DNA of 35,015 nucleotides from Candidatus Jordarchaeia archaeon. GTDB taxonomy: Archaea; Asgardarchaeota; Jordiarchaeia; Jordiarchaeales; Jordiarchaeaceae. Where the stretch lies: assembly GCA_018383815.1 (NCBI GenBank), contig JAHAWU010000024.1, positions 1-35,015 of the forward strand, written 5' to 3'. Every line of letters begins with the position of its first letter. The stretch's first letter is position 1. Made by a program: the position numbers and the translations under genes. Positions 8,865 to 16,773 of the stretch are shown here, in pieces. The notes below the pieces were generated by a model. The model was given only the letters and a program-made list of their open reading frames with translations. It did not search any database and was not told the origin of the DNA.

Positions 8865-9449
8865 ATGGTTAAAAGCATGTACCGCTACATATCTGAAACC
8901 TGGAGAGAAACTGATACTGACGAGATGCGTACCTTGTGGCGAGAAAGACTTGCCCAGTGGCGCAAACAGCCAACAGTGGTACGCATAGAACATCCTACAC
9001 GCTTGGACCGTGCGCGGAGTCTGGGCTACAAAGCTAAGCAGGGCTATGTCCTTGCACGAGTCCACGTGAGACGCGGCGCCCTACGTAGGAGTCGCCCCCG
9101 AAGAGGTAGAAAACCGAGAAAAATGGGATTTAAGAGACTAACCCCAGTGAAGAATCTAAGATGGATCGCGGAGGAGCGGGTTGCAAGAAAGTTTCCCAAC
9201 CTCGAAGTTCTAAACTCTTACTTTGTTGCTTCAGACGGCGTCTCGAAGTGGTACGAAGTTATACTAGTTGACCCAAACCACCCCGCCATTAAGAATGACC
9301 CCAGCATAAACTGGATTTGTAACAAGTCTAATCGGAGACGTGTTTTTCGAGGTTTAACCTCCAGCGGGAAGAAGGCAAGAGGCCTCCATCGCAAGGGAAT
9401 AGGCGCAGAGAAAATTCGACCTAGCGTACAAAAGGGAAGGAAAAGGTAA
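8865..9449 (+). CDS. rpl15e: 50S ribosomal protein L15e
   Basis: A 194-residue ribosomal protein L15e, found in archaea and eukaryotes only. Hallmarks are the N-terminal [10 protein letters not shown] segment, the basic [23 protein letters not shown] stretch in the middle (given here in overlapping parts: [13 protein letters not shown] and [10 protein letters not shown]), [21 protein letters not shown], and a very basic C-terminus with [18 protein letters not shown] lies seven bases before the ATG. It leads an operon with the COG1325 RNA-binding protein and the RNase P proteins Rpp30 and Pop5, the order commonly seen in archaea. Confidence 0.96.
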   Translation: MVKSMYRYISETWRETDTDEMRTLWRERLAQWRKQPTVVRIEHPTRLDRARSLGYKAKQGYVLARVHVRRGALRRSRPRRGRKPRKMGFKRLTPVKNLRWIAEERVARKFPNLEVLNSYFVASDGVSKWYEVILVDPNHPAIKNDPSINWICNKSNRRRVFRGLTSSGKKARGLHRKGIGAEKIRPSVQKGRKR

Positions 9450-9480
9450 AAGGAATTTCCAGGTTTTGGGTGGCCTACTG

Positions 9481-9933
9481 GTGTCTTCGACCCGAGTAAT
9501 CTGGATTGATTTGGAAACCTTTGCCCATGCTACAGAAGAGCCGGAAAAGGTTTTTAAGGCTCTATCTTTTCTCTTACCAGAGGGGGGAGAAAAGTTAGTT
9601 AGCAGAGAAACTGCGCAGGGCCACTATCGTAACATAATAATTATTTATAAGGCTAAACTTAGCGATAAGAAGACTATCGAATGGTTTTTGCGTATGCTTT
9701 CAGAGAGGATGGACGATGAGGATAAGAAGAGGCTTTATCACCTATTTGATATGAGGTTTGACGATTCAGGGATACTTTATCTTCGCTTCGACAAGCAGGA
9801 AGCATTCTTAGGTAGACTCAAGCTTAGCGAGAGTGAGGATGTAATCCGCGTTAGAATTAGGTTCTCAGCCCATCCTGTTAGCAAAGAACTTATTGAGGAA
9901 ATTTGTTTGGATCTCGGACTGATGATAAAATGA
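9481..9933 (+). CDS. archaeal exosome-cluster RNA-binding protein (COG1325/DUF54)
   Basis: A protein of about 150 residues of the COG1325 (RNA_binding/DUF54) family. These small archaeal proteins with a dsRNA-binding-like fold are encoded beside ribosomal protein L15e and RNase P genes in the exosome superoperon. Visible features are FAHATEEPEKVFKALSFLLP near the N-terminus, the central GHYRNIIIIYKA strand, and DSGILYLRFDKQEAFLG with HPVSKELI near the end. The precise biochemical role of the family is not settled. I prefer GTG 9481, which has GGTGG seven bases upstream; a TTG at 9466 would add five residues. Its stop overlaps the next start as ATGA. Confidence 0.85.
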   Translation: MSSTRVIWIDLETFAHATEEPEKVFKALSFLLPEGGEKLVSRETAQGHYRNIIIIYKAKLSDKKTIEWFLRMLSERMDDEDKKRLYHLFDMRFDDSGILYLRFDKQEAFLGRLKLSESEDVIRVRIRFSAHPVSKELIEEICLDLGLMIK

Positions 9934-10598
9934 CAATTTATTTAGATTTTAATGTGAGTTCAAACTTTGGCGAGGGCCAGTCAACCCCTGAGGATATGGC
10001 CAAAATATCAAAAATTTTGGGTTTCTTTGGGTTAGCATTTGCAGACTTCTTCCAGAAAGACAATTACAAAGAACTTAAAGAAGCTCTATCTAAACTTCCT
10101 CTAACAGCCTATTCTCGCGTAAATCTAAATTTTGATAGCGTGGCTAAAAATAATAAGCTGTTGAACCGGGTTAGGGACTCTGCCGATGTAGTGGCAGTTG
10201 CGTGTTTGAATAGGAGGGTTACAGTTTGGGCGGCAAGGAACACCAATGTAGATTTACTCTATTTTCCGGACGTTAAGATGTATAAACAAGTCGATAAATC
10301 GCTTGTAGGTCTAATTTATAGTAGTGGAAATGCTTTGGAAATATCAGTCAGACCCATATTGTTAAATAGGGGCTTGAGGAGAGCCAACGTTTTGGGCATA
10401 ATTAGAAGTGCATTGGAAATTGCTTTAAAGGAGCAGATTTCACTAGTTTTAACAAGCAATGCCCACAACAAGTTTGAATTAAGGTCTCCCAGAGCTTTGG
10501 CCGCATTAGGTAGCTTGCTGGGAATGCCCTATGAGGTAAGTATGGAAGCTTTATCAAAAAATCCGTTAATGATTTTGGAGCGAAGAAAGGCAAAATAA
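9930..10598 (+). CDS. rnp3: RNase P protein component 3 (Rpp30)
   Basis: A 222-residue archaeal Rpp30, the PHP/TIM-barrel-like protein subunit of RNase P, which processes tRNA 5' ends together with Pop5, Rpp21, Rpp29 and the catalytic RNA. Recognisable segments are MTIYLDFNV at the start, YSRVNLNF near the middle, ADVVAVACLNRRV, LIYSSGNALEISVRPIL, and LVLTSNAHNKFELRSPRAL near the C-terminus. The start is taken as ATG 9930, whose ATGA overlaps the upstream stop; a TTG at 9903 is the only longer alternative. Rpp30 and Pop5 act as a pair in the holoenzyme, and here the two genes are neighbours. Confidence 0.9.
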   Translation: MTIYLDFNVSSNFGEGQSTPEDMAKISKILGFFGLAFADFFQKDNYKELKEALSKLPLTAYSRVNLNFDSVAKNNKLLNRVRDSADVVAVACLNRRVTVWAARNTNVDLLYFPDVKMYKQVDKSLVGLIYSSGNALEISVRPILLNRGLRRANVLGIIRSALEIALKEQISLVLTSNAHNKFELRSPRALAALGSLLGMPYEVSMEALSKNPLMILERRKAK

Positions 10599-10629
10599 CA
10601 GGTACTTGCAGAAAAGGGGAGAAGCGTCT

Positions 10630-10971
10630 TTGAAATTATATAGAAACCGCTACATAGCCTTCAAAATTATTAGCGAAACGACCTTCTCGGCAGATGTTAT
10701 TGTTAATGGCATATGGAGAATGCTCCTCAACCTTTTCGGGGAAGTGGGGGCGAGTAGAACAAATTTCTGGTTAATAGAGTATTCTCCAGAAACCGGAGAG
10801 GGTATTTTACGCTGCACACATACATGTGTTGATATGATGAAGGCGACACTTGCAGCGATAAATGAGTTGAAGGAATCACCGCTAATAATAAACGCCCTAG
10901 GTGTTTCGGGGACAATTAAGGGAGTTCGGAGATTTTTCGAAAAAGGGATAGAGAAGTTTAATAAGAGCTGA
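10630..10971 (+). CDS. rnp2: RNase P protein component 2 (Pop5)
   Basis: A 113-residue Pop5 homologue, the RNase P subunit that pairs with Rpp30 and helps to shape the active site of the RNA. The family start NRYIAFKII, the middle GEVGASRTNFWLIEYSPETGEG (read as GEVGASRTNFWLI then EYSPETGEG), GILRCTHTCVDMMKATLAAI and the final LGVSGTIKGVRRFF are all typical. I choose TTG 10630 because GGGGAG lies eight bases upstream and this gives a normal-length N-terminus; the frame is open back to TTG 10606. It is the last gene of the L15e-COG1325-Rpp30-Pop5 operon. Confidence 0.9.
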   Translation: MKLYRNRYIAFKIISETTFSADVIVNGIWRMLLNLFGEVGASRTNFWLIEYSPETGEGILRCTHTCVDMMKATLAAINELKESPLIINALGVSGTIKGVRRFFEKGIEKFNKS

Positions 10972-10986
10972 AAAGTACTTTTATTT

Positions 10987-11048
10987 TGGGAATGATGTTA
11001 CCGTCCCAGACGGAGCCAATATGAAGAACCCGTGACAAAACTGACCCA
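10987..11048 (+). ncRNA. candidate archaeal C/D box sRNA
   Basis: Box C-like ATGATGT (10992-10998), D'-like CAGA (11007-11010), C'-like ATGAAGA (11021-11027) and box D CTGA (11041-11044) occur in the right order within 53 bases. The ends TGGG (10987-10990) and CCCA (11045-11048) pair. Between stem and box C there is exactly one extra A, so the K-turn loop would be AAU followed by G.A, A.G, U.U and G-C pairs between boxes C and D, the canonical kink-turn that binds L7Ae. Guides would be 8 and 13 bases. D' is imperfect and the D' guide is short, so this stays a candidate. It lies between the Pop5 gene and the coiled-coil gene. Confidence 0.4.
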
Positions 11049-11072
11049 CCACTAATTATTACAATTGGAGAA

Positions 11073-11750
11073 ATGGGATTGAGCATATACCGAAAAAGGG
11101 AAGACATGACAGAATCTCAAAAGGAAGCTTACAGCAAACTTGAGAGAAAAGTTATAGAACAAGGAGAGGTTATTCAGGAGCAGAGTCTTAGAATCAAGGA
11201 ACTTGAAAGCCTCGTCGAACAGCGTGAAAATGAATTAGCACATCTCAAAAGGACATACGAACTGGAGATCCAGAAGCTCGGCGAACTTTTAAACCAGCTT
11301 AAGAGCCAGTCTGAAGACCAAATAAACAAAATAAGAGATCTAGAGAGAAAAATGAAAGACGAGTCGGATAATCACAAGTATCGGGAAGAAGATTTAACTT
11401 TTAAAATACGTAACCTTGAGAAAAGAATTACTGAACTGGAGAACCAAGCCAGAGAAAAAGATCAGATAATAAATGAACTAAATCAGCAATTGGACGTGAG
11501 TGGGGCAAAAATCTCAGACTTGGAGAAAACAATCAAAGATAAAGACTCTAAACTAGCTTCAATAGAATCTTTAATAATGGAAGACGTTAATTACAAGCCC
11601 TACTTCATAGTAAAAAAGTACGGTTCTAGCAACATACAAGATATTAAAAAAACACTGGGATTGCAAGAGGGAACAGTGAGGCGCATAGTACTTGAACTTG
11701 AGAAAAAGGGGTTAGTTAGGGTGGAGGGTGACCATATTCGCCTCGTTTAG
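11073..11750 (+). CDS. coiled-coil protein with C-terminal winged helix
   Basis: A 225-residue protein of two parts. Residues about 14-165 are almost pure heptad coiled coil, rich in E, K, L and Q (for example LERKVIEQGEVIQEQSLRIK). Residues about 171-225 form a compact winged-helix domain: YKPYFIVKKYGSSNIQDIKK, LGLQEGTVRRIVLELEKKGL, ending VRVEGDHIRLV. This is the layout of an oligomeric DNA-binding or scaffold protein, but no catalytic motif is present and I do not assign a named family. ATG 11073 has GGAG only two bases upstream; the TTG at 11079 has the same GGAG at a better eight-base spacing, so the true start may be two codons in. Confidence 0.75.
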   Translation: MGLSIYRKREDMTESQKEAYSKLERKVIEQGEVIQEQSLRIKELESLVEQRENELAHLKRTYELEIQKLGELLNQLKSQSEDQINKIRDLERKMKDESDNHKYREEDLTFKIRNLEKRITELENQAREKDQIINELNQQLDVSGAKISDLEKTIKDKDSKLASIESLIMEDVNYKPYFIVKKYGSSNIQDIKKTLGLQEGTVRRIVLELEKKGLVRVEGDHIRLV

Positions 11751-11795
11751 AATCACAAAAAAGGGTACCTCAAATAACAATCCCAACATCTTTAT

Positions 11796-12263
11796 TTAAA
11801 AAGACAGCTCTTTATTACCTTTATTTTCCACCACTATTTCCACGTGATGTATAGTATTTTCGAACCATTGATATGCGGCCATCTCTATCCTGTCACTTAA
11901 GGTTCCAAATATGACCCAAACTACGGGATTCAACTCCATAAAAGGTTTATCGGCACTTGAAGGTTTAGCTATTGTAGGGTGGGAGTGAAAAATTCCAACC
12001 ATGTCTTTGCCCTCACTCTCAGCCCTCACCAATATCCTATAAAGCTCCTCAACGTCTATCGCAAAGCTAACTGATGATTCCGCCACATTCTTAGTGAAAA
12101 CCACTTCTTGGGCTTTGGCTGTGTCCCCCTCGAAAAGCCCCAAAATAACTCCACATGCTTCTTTGGGATAGGTTTTACGAGTTTCTTCGAGCATCATTTT
12201 AATATGGTCATTATTGAGGATAATTTTTTGGATCTTGGGAATTGGCAGTAAAACTTCCTCCAA
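11796..12263 (-). CDS. JAB1/MPN-family (JAMM) metalloprotease
   Basis: A 155-residue stand-alone JAMM domain. The zinc-site pattern is intact: E35 in YPKEACGVILG, then H93, H95 and D105 in GIFHSHPTIAKPSSAD with serine before the aspartate. In archaea such proteins remove small ubiquitin-like modifiers (SAMP/Urm1-like) from targets or sulfur carriers; some act on peptides. No ubiquitin-like gene lies nearby, so the substrate is open. The TTG at 12263 has no good Shine-Dalgarno; GGAGG inside codons 2-3 sits eight bases before a CTG (codon 6), so a shorter product is possible. The gene converges with the coiled-coil gene. Confidence 0.85.
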   Translation of the reverse strand: MEEVLLPIPKIQKIILNNDHIKMMLEETRKTYPKEACGVILGLFEGDTAKAQEVVFTKNVAESSVSFAIDVEELYRILVRAESEGKDMVGIFHSHPTIAKPSSADKPFMELNPVVWVIFGTLSDRIEMAAYQWFENTIHHVEIVVENKGNKELSF

Positions 12264-12498
12264 AATTTAGCTCTTAGAAAACTTGGTAGGAACATTTATT
12301 AGTACTTTTTGAAGACCTGAAGCCCTTAACGGGCTGATTTAGAGATGCCAAAAGCTGACGATAAATATTAAGTGTATAAAACTTAAAAGAATGAAAAAAC
12401 CAATTATCAAGTGGCGGTGTTCTAGTACTCTGCCGGTGACAGAAGCAAAGTGTGAGCTCTATAAATTTTTTGGATTCCTTTTTATGTTTGTTTCTTGT

Positions 12499-12882
12499 TT
12501 ATTTGGAATCTTTTTGTGCGAGAAGCTCTTCTATGATTTTTTCAAGGTTTTCTTCGCTTTGAACTCCCACTAACTTTGAGGATTCTATAGGCTCTTCCAC
12601 AATTGATTCTTCAGGCTCCAAATCAAAAACTACAGGCTGCCCTTTGTAGAAAAATATTAGTGAAGGTACCGCGTAAATGTTAAAATCTCGCGCTAGATTA
12701 GGGTTTTGGTCAACGTCAATCTTGGCTATGGCAATTTTATTCCCAAATTTAGCTTCAATATTGTCCAGAATTTTTCCCTGAATTCTACAGGGACCACACC
12801 AAGTTGCTGAGAAATCTACTAACACTAGGGGATTCGATGAAACAAACTCTTTAAATTTTTCTTCCTTTAATTCTGTAACCAC
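12499..12882 (-). CDS. thioredoxin
   Basis: A 127-residue thioredoxin with the redox motif WCGPC (C29, C32), the preceding LVDFSATWCGPC strand-helix junction, KIDVDQNPNLARDF, and the cis-proline in YAVPSLIFFYKG (P73). It reduces disulfides in the cytoplasm; no signal peptide is seen. Unusual is an acidic insertion of about 15 residues (about 86-102, including EPEESIVEEPIESS) between the last two strands. The start is placed at GTG 12882 because GGAAGG lies seven bases upstream and the protein then begins as thioredoxins usually do; a TTG at 12915 would add 11 residues. No thioredoxin reductase is adjacent. Confidence 0.9.
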   Translation of the reverse strand: MVTELKEEKFKEFVSSNPLVLVDFSATWCGPCRIQGKILDNIEAKFGNKIAIAKIDVDQNPNLARDFNIYAVPSLIFFYKGQPVVFDLEPEESIVEEPIESSKLVGVQSEENLEKIIEELLAQKDSK

Positions 12883-13195
12883 TTCACTTCCTTCCTTCTG
12901 ACATACTAATCTCAAATAATCATAAACACCCCCCGCTATTTCTATTTTTTGTATAGAGATAAACTATACATACAAAACTAAAAGGAATATTTTTGATTCT
13001 ACCTGAGTTTTTAGACACATAACATAACAATCGAGTTTTTGCACAGAAGACATACGCATATATAATTTGGTTCCTCTCGTTGCATAGTCCTATTATGGGA
13101 AGATTTTGAAGGCATAGGATGTTCTCATTCTTTTCAGGCAGTCATCTCCAAAAAACAGATATTTCTTACTATTTTTTGGGTGGCAAAAGGTATAT
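12883..13195. promoter_or_regulatory. divergent promoter region between thioredoxin and radical SAM genes
   Basis: This gap holds control elements for both flanking genes. Toward the right, CATATATAATTT (about 13050-13062) is a good TATA box and would leave a 5' leader of about 110 bases before the radical SAM start. Toward the left, an inverted repeat at 12950-12970 overlaps the likely thioredoxin promoter. No further gene is seen. Confidence 0.4.
12950..12970. promoter_or_regulatory. inverted repeat upstream of thioredoxin, candidate operator
   Basis: TGTATAG, a seven-base AGATAAA spacer, then CTATACA: perfect seven-base arms, 68 bases upstream of the chosen thioredoxin start. The A/T-rich arms overlap where the TATA element should be, so a bound repressor could block initiation. 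Confidence 0.35.
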
Positions 13196-14338
13196 ATGTT
13201 TAGACATCTTTATTTTGTTGCCGAAAATTTCGTTAACAAAAAGCTGGGAAACCTCTTGAACCTCGTGAATTTAAAGACAGAGCTTCTTTGCAAAGGGGTT
13301 AAGACAGAAGACAGCATCGAGAAGGGGAGGAAGGCGGGAGCCGGCCCAGCTGGCGGAAGATTTATGATTTTATCCAATAGCTCTGTAGTTAATGTTCCCC
13401 TGTGGCCTCACTTTGTAAAAAATTCAGATATTATTTTAAGGAGGCTTAGTTCTGGCTGGTCTCTTTACAAAGATGGAGATAAGATCATCAATATAGAATT
13501 GATTGATTCCCCCAAGTTTTATTCTCGAAAAACGTCCAGCGGACAACCCATGTATAAAATAGCACTCCTCCACGGTAAAGACTGTTTGGCAACAACGGTT
13601 CTTCAGAAATGTGTATATTGGTCTACTGGCCAGAGTTGTAAGTTTTGCGGAATTGAAAATTCACTAAAGGATGACTCAACAGTTCCAAGAAAAAATCCCA
13701 AAGATTTGGTGGAGGTTACAGGAGCAGCAGTTGAAGAAGGTGTCTGCCGTCACATCACATTAACTACTGGTACCCCAGGAACGCCCGACAGAGGGGCAAA
13801 AATTTTGGCAGAAGTAACTAGGGAATTAAAGGAGAACTATGATGTCCCGATTCATGTACAGTTGGAGCCGCCCAGTGCAGGTTATTTGGAGTTATTAGCA
13901 GATGCGGGAGCGGATACTGTGGGTATACACATTGAAAACTTTGATAGGGTAGTTCTAAAAAAAGTGTGCCCGGGTAAGGCTAAGGTTAGTTTTGAGGAGT
14001 ATTTGAAGTCTTGGAAGGAAGCGGTGGAACTATTTGGAGAGGCGCAGGTTAGTACTTATATTATTGCAGGTTTGGGGGAGGATGATGAAAGCATATTGCG
14101 GGGAGTGGAAAAAGTTACTAGGTTAGGAGTTGTTCCTTTTTTGGTTCCCTTAAGACCGATTTTGGGGACTGAGTTTGAGAATCGTAACCCGCCGAGTGCT
14201 GAAAGAATGATAAATCTTTATTATAAGGTTGCCGAGATTTTGTCTGAGTACAATCTTGATCCTTCGAGGAATCTTGCTGGGTGCGTGCGTTGTGGGGCGT
14301 GTTCCAGCATCTTAGAGGCATTTAGGTATAGGGGTTGA
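13196..14338 (+). CDS. radical SAM enzyme, resembles the MSMEG_0568 group
   Basis: A 380-residue radical SAM protein. The cluster ligands are C139, C148 and C151 (KCVYWSTGQSCKFCGIE), a Cx8CxxC spacing rather than the common Cx3CxxC. The TIM-barrel core follows, with HITLTTGTPGTPDRGAK, VQLEPPSAGY and TYIIAGLGEDDESILRGVEK. A GAGPAGGRFMI segment (about 48-58) ahead of the cluster and the general layout recall the MSMEG_0568 radical SAM group found with nitrilases, but that comparison is from memory. A second cysteine triplet C363, C366, C369 (GCVRCGACSS) near the C-terminus could bind an extra cluster. AAAGG precedes the ATG by seven bases. The gene runs into the next CoA-binding gene with only two bases between stop and start. 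Confidence 0.8.
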   Translation: MFRHLYFVAENFVNKKLGNLLNLVNLKTELLCKGVKTEDSIEKGRKAGAGPAGGRFMILSNSSVVNVPLWPHFVKNSDIILRRLSSGWSLYKDGDKIINIELIDSPKFYSRKTSSGQPMYKIALLHGKDCLATTVLQKCVYWSTGQSCKFCGIENSLKDDSTVPRKNPKDLVEVTGAAVEEGVCRHITLTTGTPGTPDRGAKILAEVTRELKENYDVPIHVQLEPPSAGYLELLADAGADTVGIHIENFDRVVLKKVCPGKAKVSFEEYLKSWKEAVELFGEAQVSTYIIAGLGEDDESILRGVEKVTRLGVVPFLVPLRPILGTEFENRNPPSAERMINLYYKVAEILSEYNLDPSRNLAGCVRCGACSSILEAFRYRG

Positions 14339-14340
14339 AG

Positions 14341-15678
14341 ATGAGTCTAGACTCCTTCTTTAATCCTAAAAGCATACTCATTCTGGGAGCCTCAGGCTCT
14401 CCTGGGAAATTTGGGAACCAGATTTTAAAAAATATAATCGAAATCGGCTACACCGGCAAAGTCTTTTTGGTTCATCCTAATAGGGATAGTATTCTGGGCT
14501 ATCCCGCTTTTAGAACTATTAAGGATATTCCAGAAGTTCCAGAGACAGCAATCGTTGCTTTATCTTCGGATCTGGTGGTGGATGCGGTTGAAGAGTTAGC
14601 CAGAAGGGGTGTTAAGAACATTATTTTGCAATCTTCGGGTTTCTCCGAATGCGATGGCTGGGGTAAAAAGAAGGAGGAAACACTTACCCATATAGCTAGG
14701 GAGAACAATTTGAGGCTTATTGGCCCAAATACCATAGGTTTAATAGATTACGCTAATCGTTTCGCCACAACTCTAACTCCTGTTAGAAACTTCGAAGCAG
14801 GAGAGGTGAGTTTTATTGGTCAAAGTGGAGGGCTATCAGGGGGACTGGGATGGTGGCAGCCAAACGATTTAAGATTCAACAAAATAGTCCACTTAGGAAA
14901 CACCTGTGATGTTAGTGAAGGGGAGCTACTCAGATTTTTTGCACAAGATCCTTCTACTAGAGTTATTACAGCTTATTTTAGGAGGATTGCTGATGAGATT
15001 GTGGATGTGATTAGAGAGATTTCCAGTCAGAAGCCCATAATTTTGCATTGCCCCGAGGAAAGAAGAGAGCAACTAGTTAGGGCAGGAGCTATTTGTGCGT
15101 CCCTTTATACTGAAATATTTGAGCTGGCTAAAATTTTCGTTCTCTCACCCAAACCCAAGGGTAATAGAGTTGCAATAGTGGGCCCATCCTCTGGTGCAAT
15201 TGATTTAGCCTTAAGATCATTAGAAAAAAATGGATTAAAAATCGCCGATCTCGGCCCAAACACAGTTAAAATCTTAAAGGCAAAAGTGCTAAATGAGCAG
15301 GCAAAAACGGTAAACCCCGTAGATTACTGGCCTCCAAGCCGCCTTGATGGTGTAGAAGTGGGAAACAAACATAAAGTCGCGGTAGAAGCCCTCCTTGAAG
15401 ATGAGAATGTGGACGCTATAATTCTTGTGCTTGAATTGATGAAGGAGATAGAGTTTGACATGGAAGAAGCCTTTAAGGAAGCAGCCGAAAAAATGTTGAA
15501 GCCAATTGTGGCAGCGTGTATCCAGATTGAAAATGACTGCTATGAGCGGGTGGTTAGCGGTCTACATAAACTTCGGATTCCAGTCTTTAGTGAAGTGGAG
15601 AGAGCGGTTAAAGCAACGGGAGCCCTTGTTCGCTTCTACACGCGATTGCAAAAAGGACTTAAAACTGAAAATGCGTAA
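14341..15678 (+). CDS. CoA-binding acyl-CoA synthetase alpha-type protein lacking the catalytic histidine
   Basis: A 445-residue paralogue of the alpha subunit of ADP-forming acyl-CoA synthetases. The CoA-binding Rossmann domain is well kept (SILILGASGSPGKFGNQI), as are SFIGQSGGLSGGLGWW and the later VAIVGPSSGAIDLALRSL. The phospho-histidine loop, however, reads VRAGAICASLYTE where the active paralogue at 6199 has ASHTGSLAGS, so the His that carries phosphate is gone. Catalysis by the usual phosphoryl relay is therefore unlikely; it may bind CoA or acyl-CoA, or regulate. It starts at ATG 14341, six bases after GGGG, two bases beyond the stop of the radical SAM gene, which implies coupled expression and a joint function. 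Confidence 0.8.
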   Translation: MSLDSFFNPKSILILGASGSPGKFGNQILKNIIEIGYTGKVFLVHPNRDSILGYPAFRTIKDIPEVPETAIVALSSDLVVDAVEELARRGVKNIILQSSGFSECDGWGKKKEETLTHIARENNLRLIGPNTIGLIDYANRFATTLTPVRNFEAGEVSFIGQSGGLSGGLGWWQPNDLRFNKIVHLGNTCDVSEGELLRFFAQDPSTRVITAYFRRIADEIVDVIREISSQKPIILHCPEERREQLVRAGAICASLYTEIFELAKIFVLSPKPKGNRVAIVGPSSGAIDLALRSLEKNGLKIADLGPNTVKILKAKVLNEQAKTVNPVDYWPPSRLDGVEVGNKHKVAVEALLEDENVDAIILVLELMKEIEFDMEEAFKEAAEKMLKPIVAACIQIENDCYERVVSGLHKLRIPVFSEVERAVKATGALVRFYTRLQKGLKTENA

Positions 15679-15696
15679 AGTTGGATGGGAAGTGAA

Positions 15697-16428
15697 TTAA
15701 AGTTTAAGAAGGATATGGTTTACTCTTTCAAGAGCTCTACTTAACACCTGAAATTCGGGATTCAGGTTTACTGCTTCTTCGTATCTTTCTTTAGCCTTGA
15801 TTAATAGTTCTTTAGCTTGTTTCTTCTTACCTTTTTCAAGGTAGTAGATACCCAAGCACTCATAGTAAAGGCCCTCACACTTAGTCTTATCAGCTCTAGC
15901 GAGTTTTTCTTCGTAGGGATTCTTCAGAGCTTCTTCGATTTTTTCTTTATTCTTGAATGCTTCGCAAGCCTCTTGGAAATGATCCGCAGCCTTCTCTAGA
16001 TTTTTATTCTTAATTGCAGTTTGGGCTAGACACTCAAATCTTGCCGCTTCAAGTCCGTGTAGTTCTGCCTCCAGCTCCAAGGGAAGTTTTTGGTCTTTAA
16101 TCCACCCTTCTTTTAGTAAATCCTTTACAATCTTTATAGCAATTTTTTTGTCGGCAACAGCGTTATTGTAGCTATTTGCAGCTGATTCATAATCTTGCAT
16201 CTTAAAGTTTAGATGATCCGCAATAGATTGATGATAATTGGCGCGGGCTTGATAAAAGTTTCCTGCAGAGGTGGTCTGAAGTTGTTCATCTATTTCCTCC
16301 TCCCTTAACTGTTTAAAAAGTTCCGCAGCCTTCTTAAAGTGTTGTGAGGCAACCTTATACTCCTTACTACCGTGAGCCTCCACCCCCGCAACTAGCTCAG
16401 AAACTGCTTCATCAAATTTGTCACTCAT
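15697..16428 (-). CDS. TPR-like helical repeat protein
   Basis: A 243-residue all-helical protein with tetratricopeptide-like repeats. Paired helices such as KVASQHFKKAAELFKQLREE, NYHQSIADHLNFKMQDYESA, NKNLEKAADHFQEACEAFKN and YYLEKGKKKQAKELLIKAKE show the small-residue and aromatic spacing of TPR units. No signal peptide or membrane segment is present, so it is a cytoplasmic scaffold or adaptor; a partner cannot be named. ATG 16428 follows GGATG at seven bases, and a TTG at 16440 would add four residues. It ends 18 bases from the converging CoA-binding gene and lies on the same strand as the HerA-like gene upstream. Confidence 0.75.
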   Translation of the reverse strand: MSDKFDEAVSELVAGVEAHGSKEYKVASQHFKKAAELFKQLREEEIDEQLQTTSAGNFYQARANYHQSIADHLNFKMQDYESAANSYNNAVADKKIAIKIVKDLLKEGWIKDQKLPLELEAELHGLEAARFECLAQTAIKNKNLEKAADHFQEACEAFKNKEKIEEALKNPYEEKLARADKTKCEGLYYECLGIYYLEKGKKKQAKELLIKAKERYEEAVNLNPEFQVLSRALERVNHILLKL

Positions 16429-16773
16429 TGCAGCATCCAACCGCTTATCTTATAGCACACAATGATTAAAATATTTGACGAAAATTTCATCGAAAAAAGA
16501 TGCGCCCCATTCACCCAAAGCATAACGAATTTATACCATACTTTGAGAGCTCTAGTCGCATAATTCTTTAGCATGAAGGATAAAAAATTTCCAAGGATAA
16601 TGAAGCAGATATAGTTACTCCTATATTTGGGCCACATAAAAAGTGTGAAGCGCGTACCTCGTTCCAAAGCCATAAAAGTAACCCTTTTTTGAGAAGCGAA
16701 AAAAGGGTCTATAAGGTGCATTTTTGTTATTTTTGCAAAATTTATGCTTGAATTATGAATCTTTTCTTTTGGG
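16429..16773 (-). other. gene-free gap with a strong hairpin
   Basis: The gap between the HerA-like gene and the TPR gene holds the hairpin at 16681-16708 and, near 16465-16476, an A/T-rich element that could be the TPR promoter. A 98-codon minus-strand frame (16425-16721) runs through the hairpin; its composition and position speak against a gene. Confidence 0.4.
16681..16708 (-). terminator. perfect 10-bp inverted repeat, likely terminator of the HerA-like gene
   Basis: ACCCTTTTTT, an eight-base loop and AAAAAAGGGT form a perfect ten-pair stem, 65 bases beyond the stop of the HerA-like gene. The stem is A/T-heavy. On RNA it would present either an A- or a U-run, so it could serve either strand. 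Confidence 0.45.

Noticed and set aside
12391-12573. 60-codon plus-strand frame before and over the thioredoxin end
   Set aside because: It overlaps the thioredoxin gene on the opposite strand and shows no recognisable feature.
16425-16721. 98-codon minus-strand frame in the gap before the TPR gene
   Set aside because: It runs through the perfect hairpin at 16681-16708, lacks a ribosome-binding site, and its composition is not protein-like.
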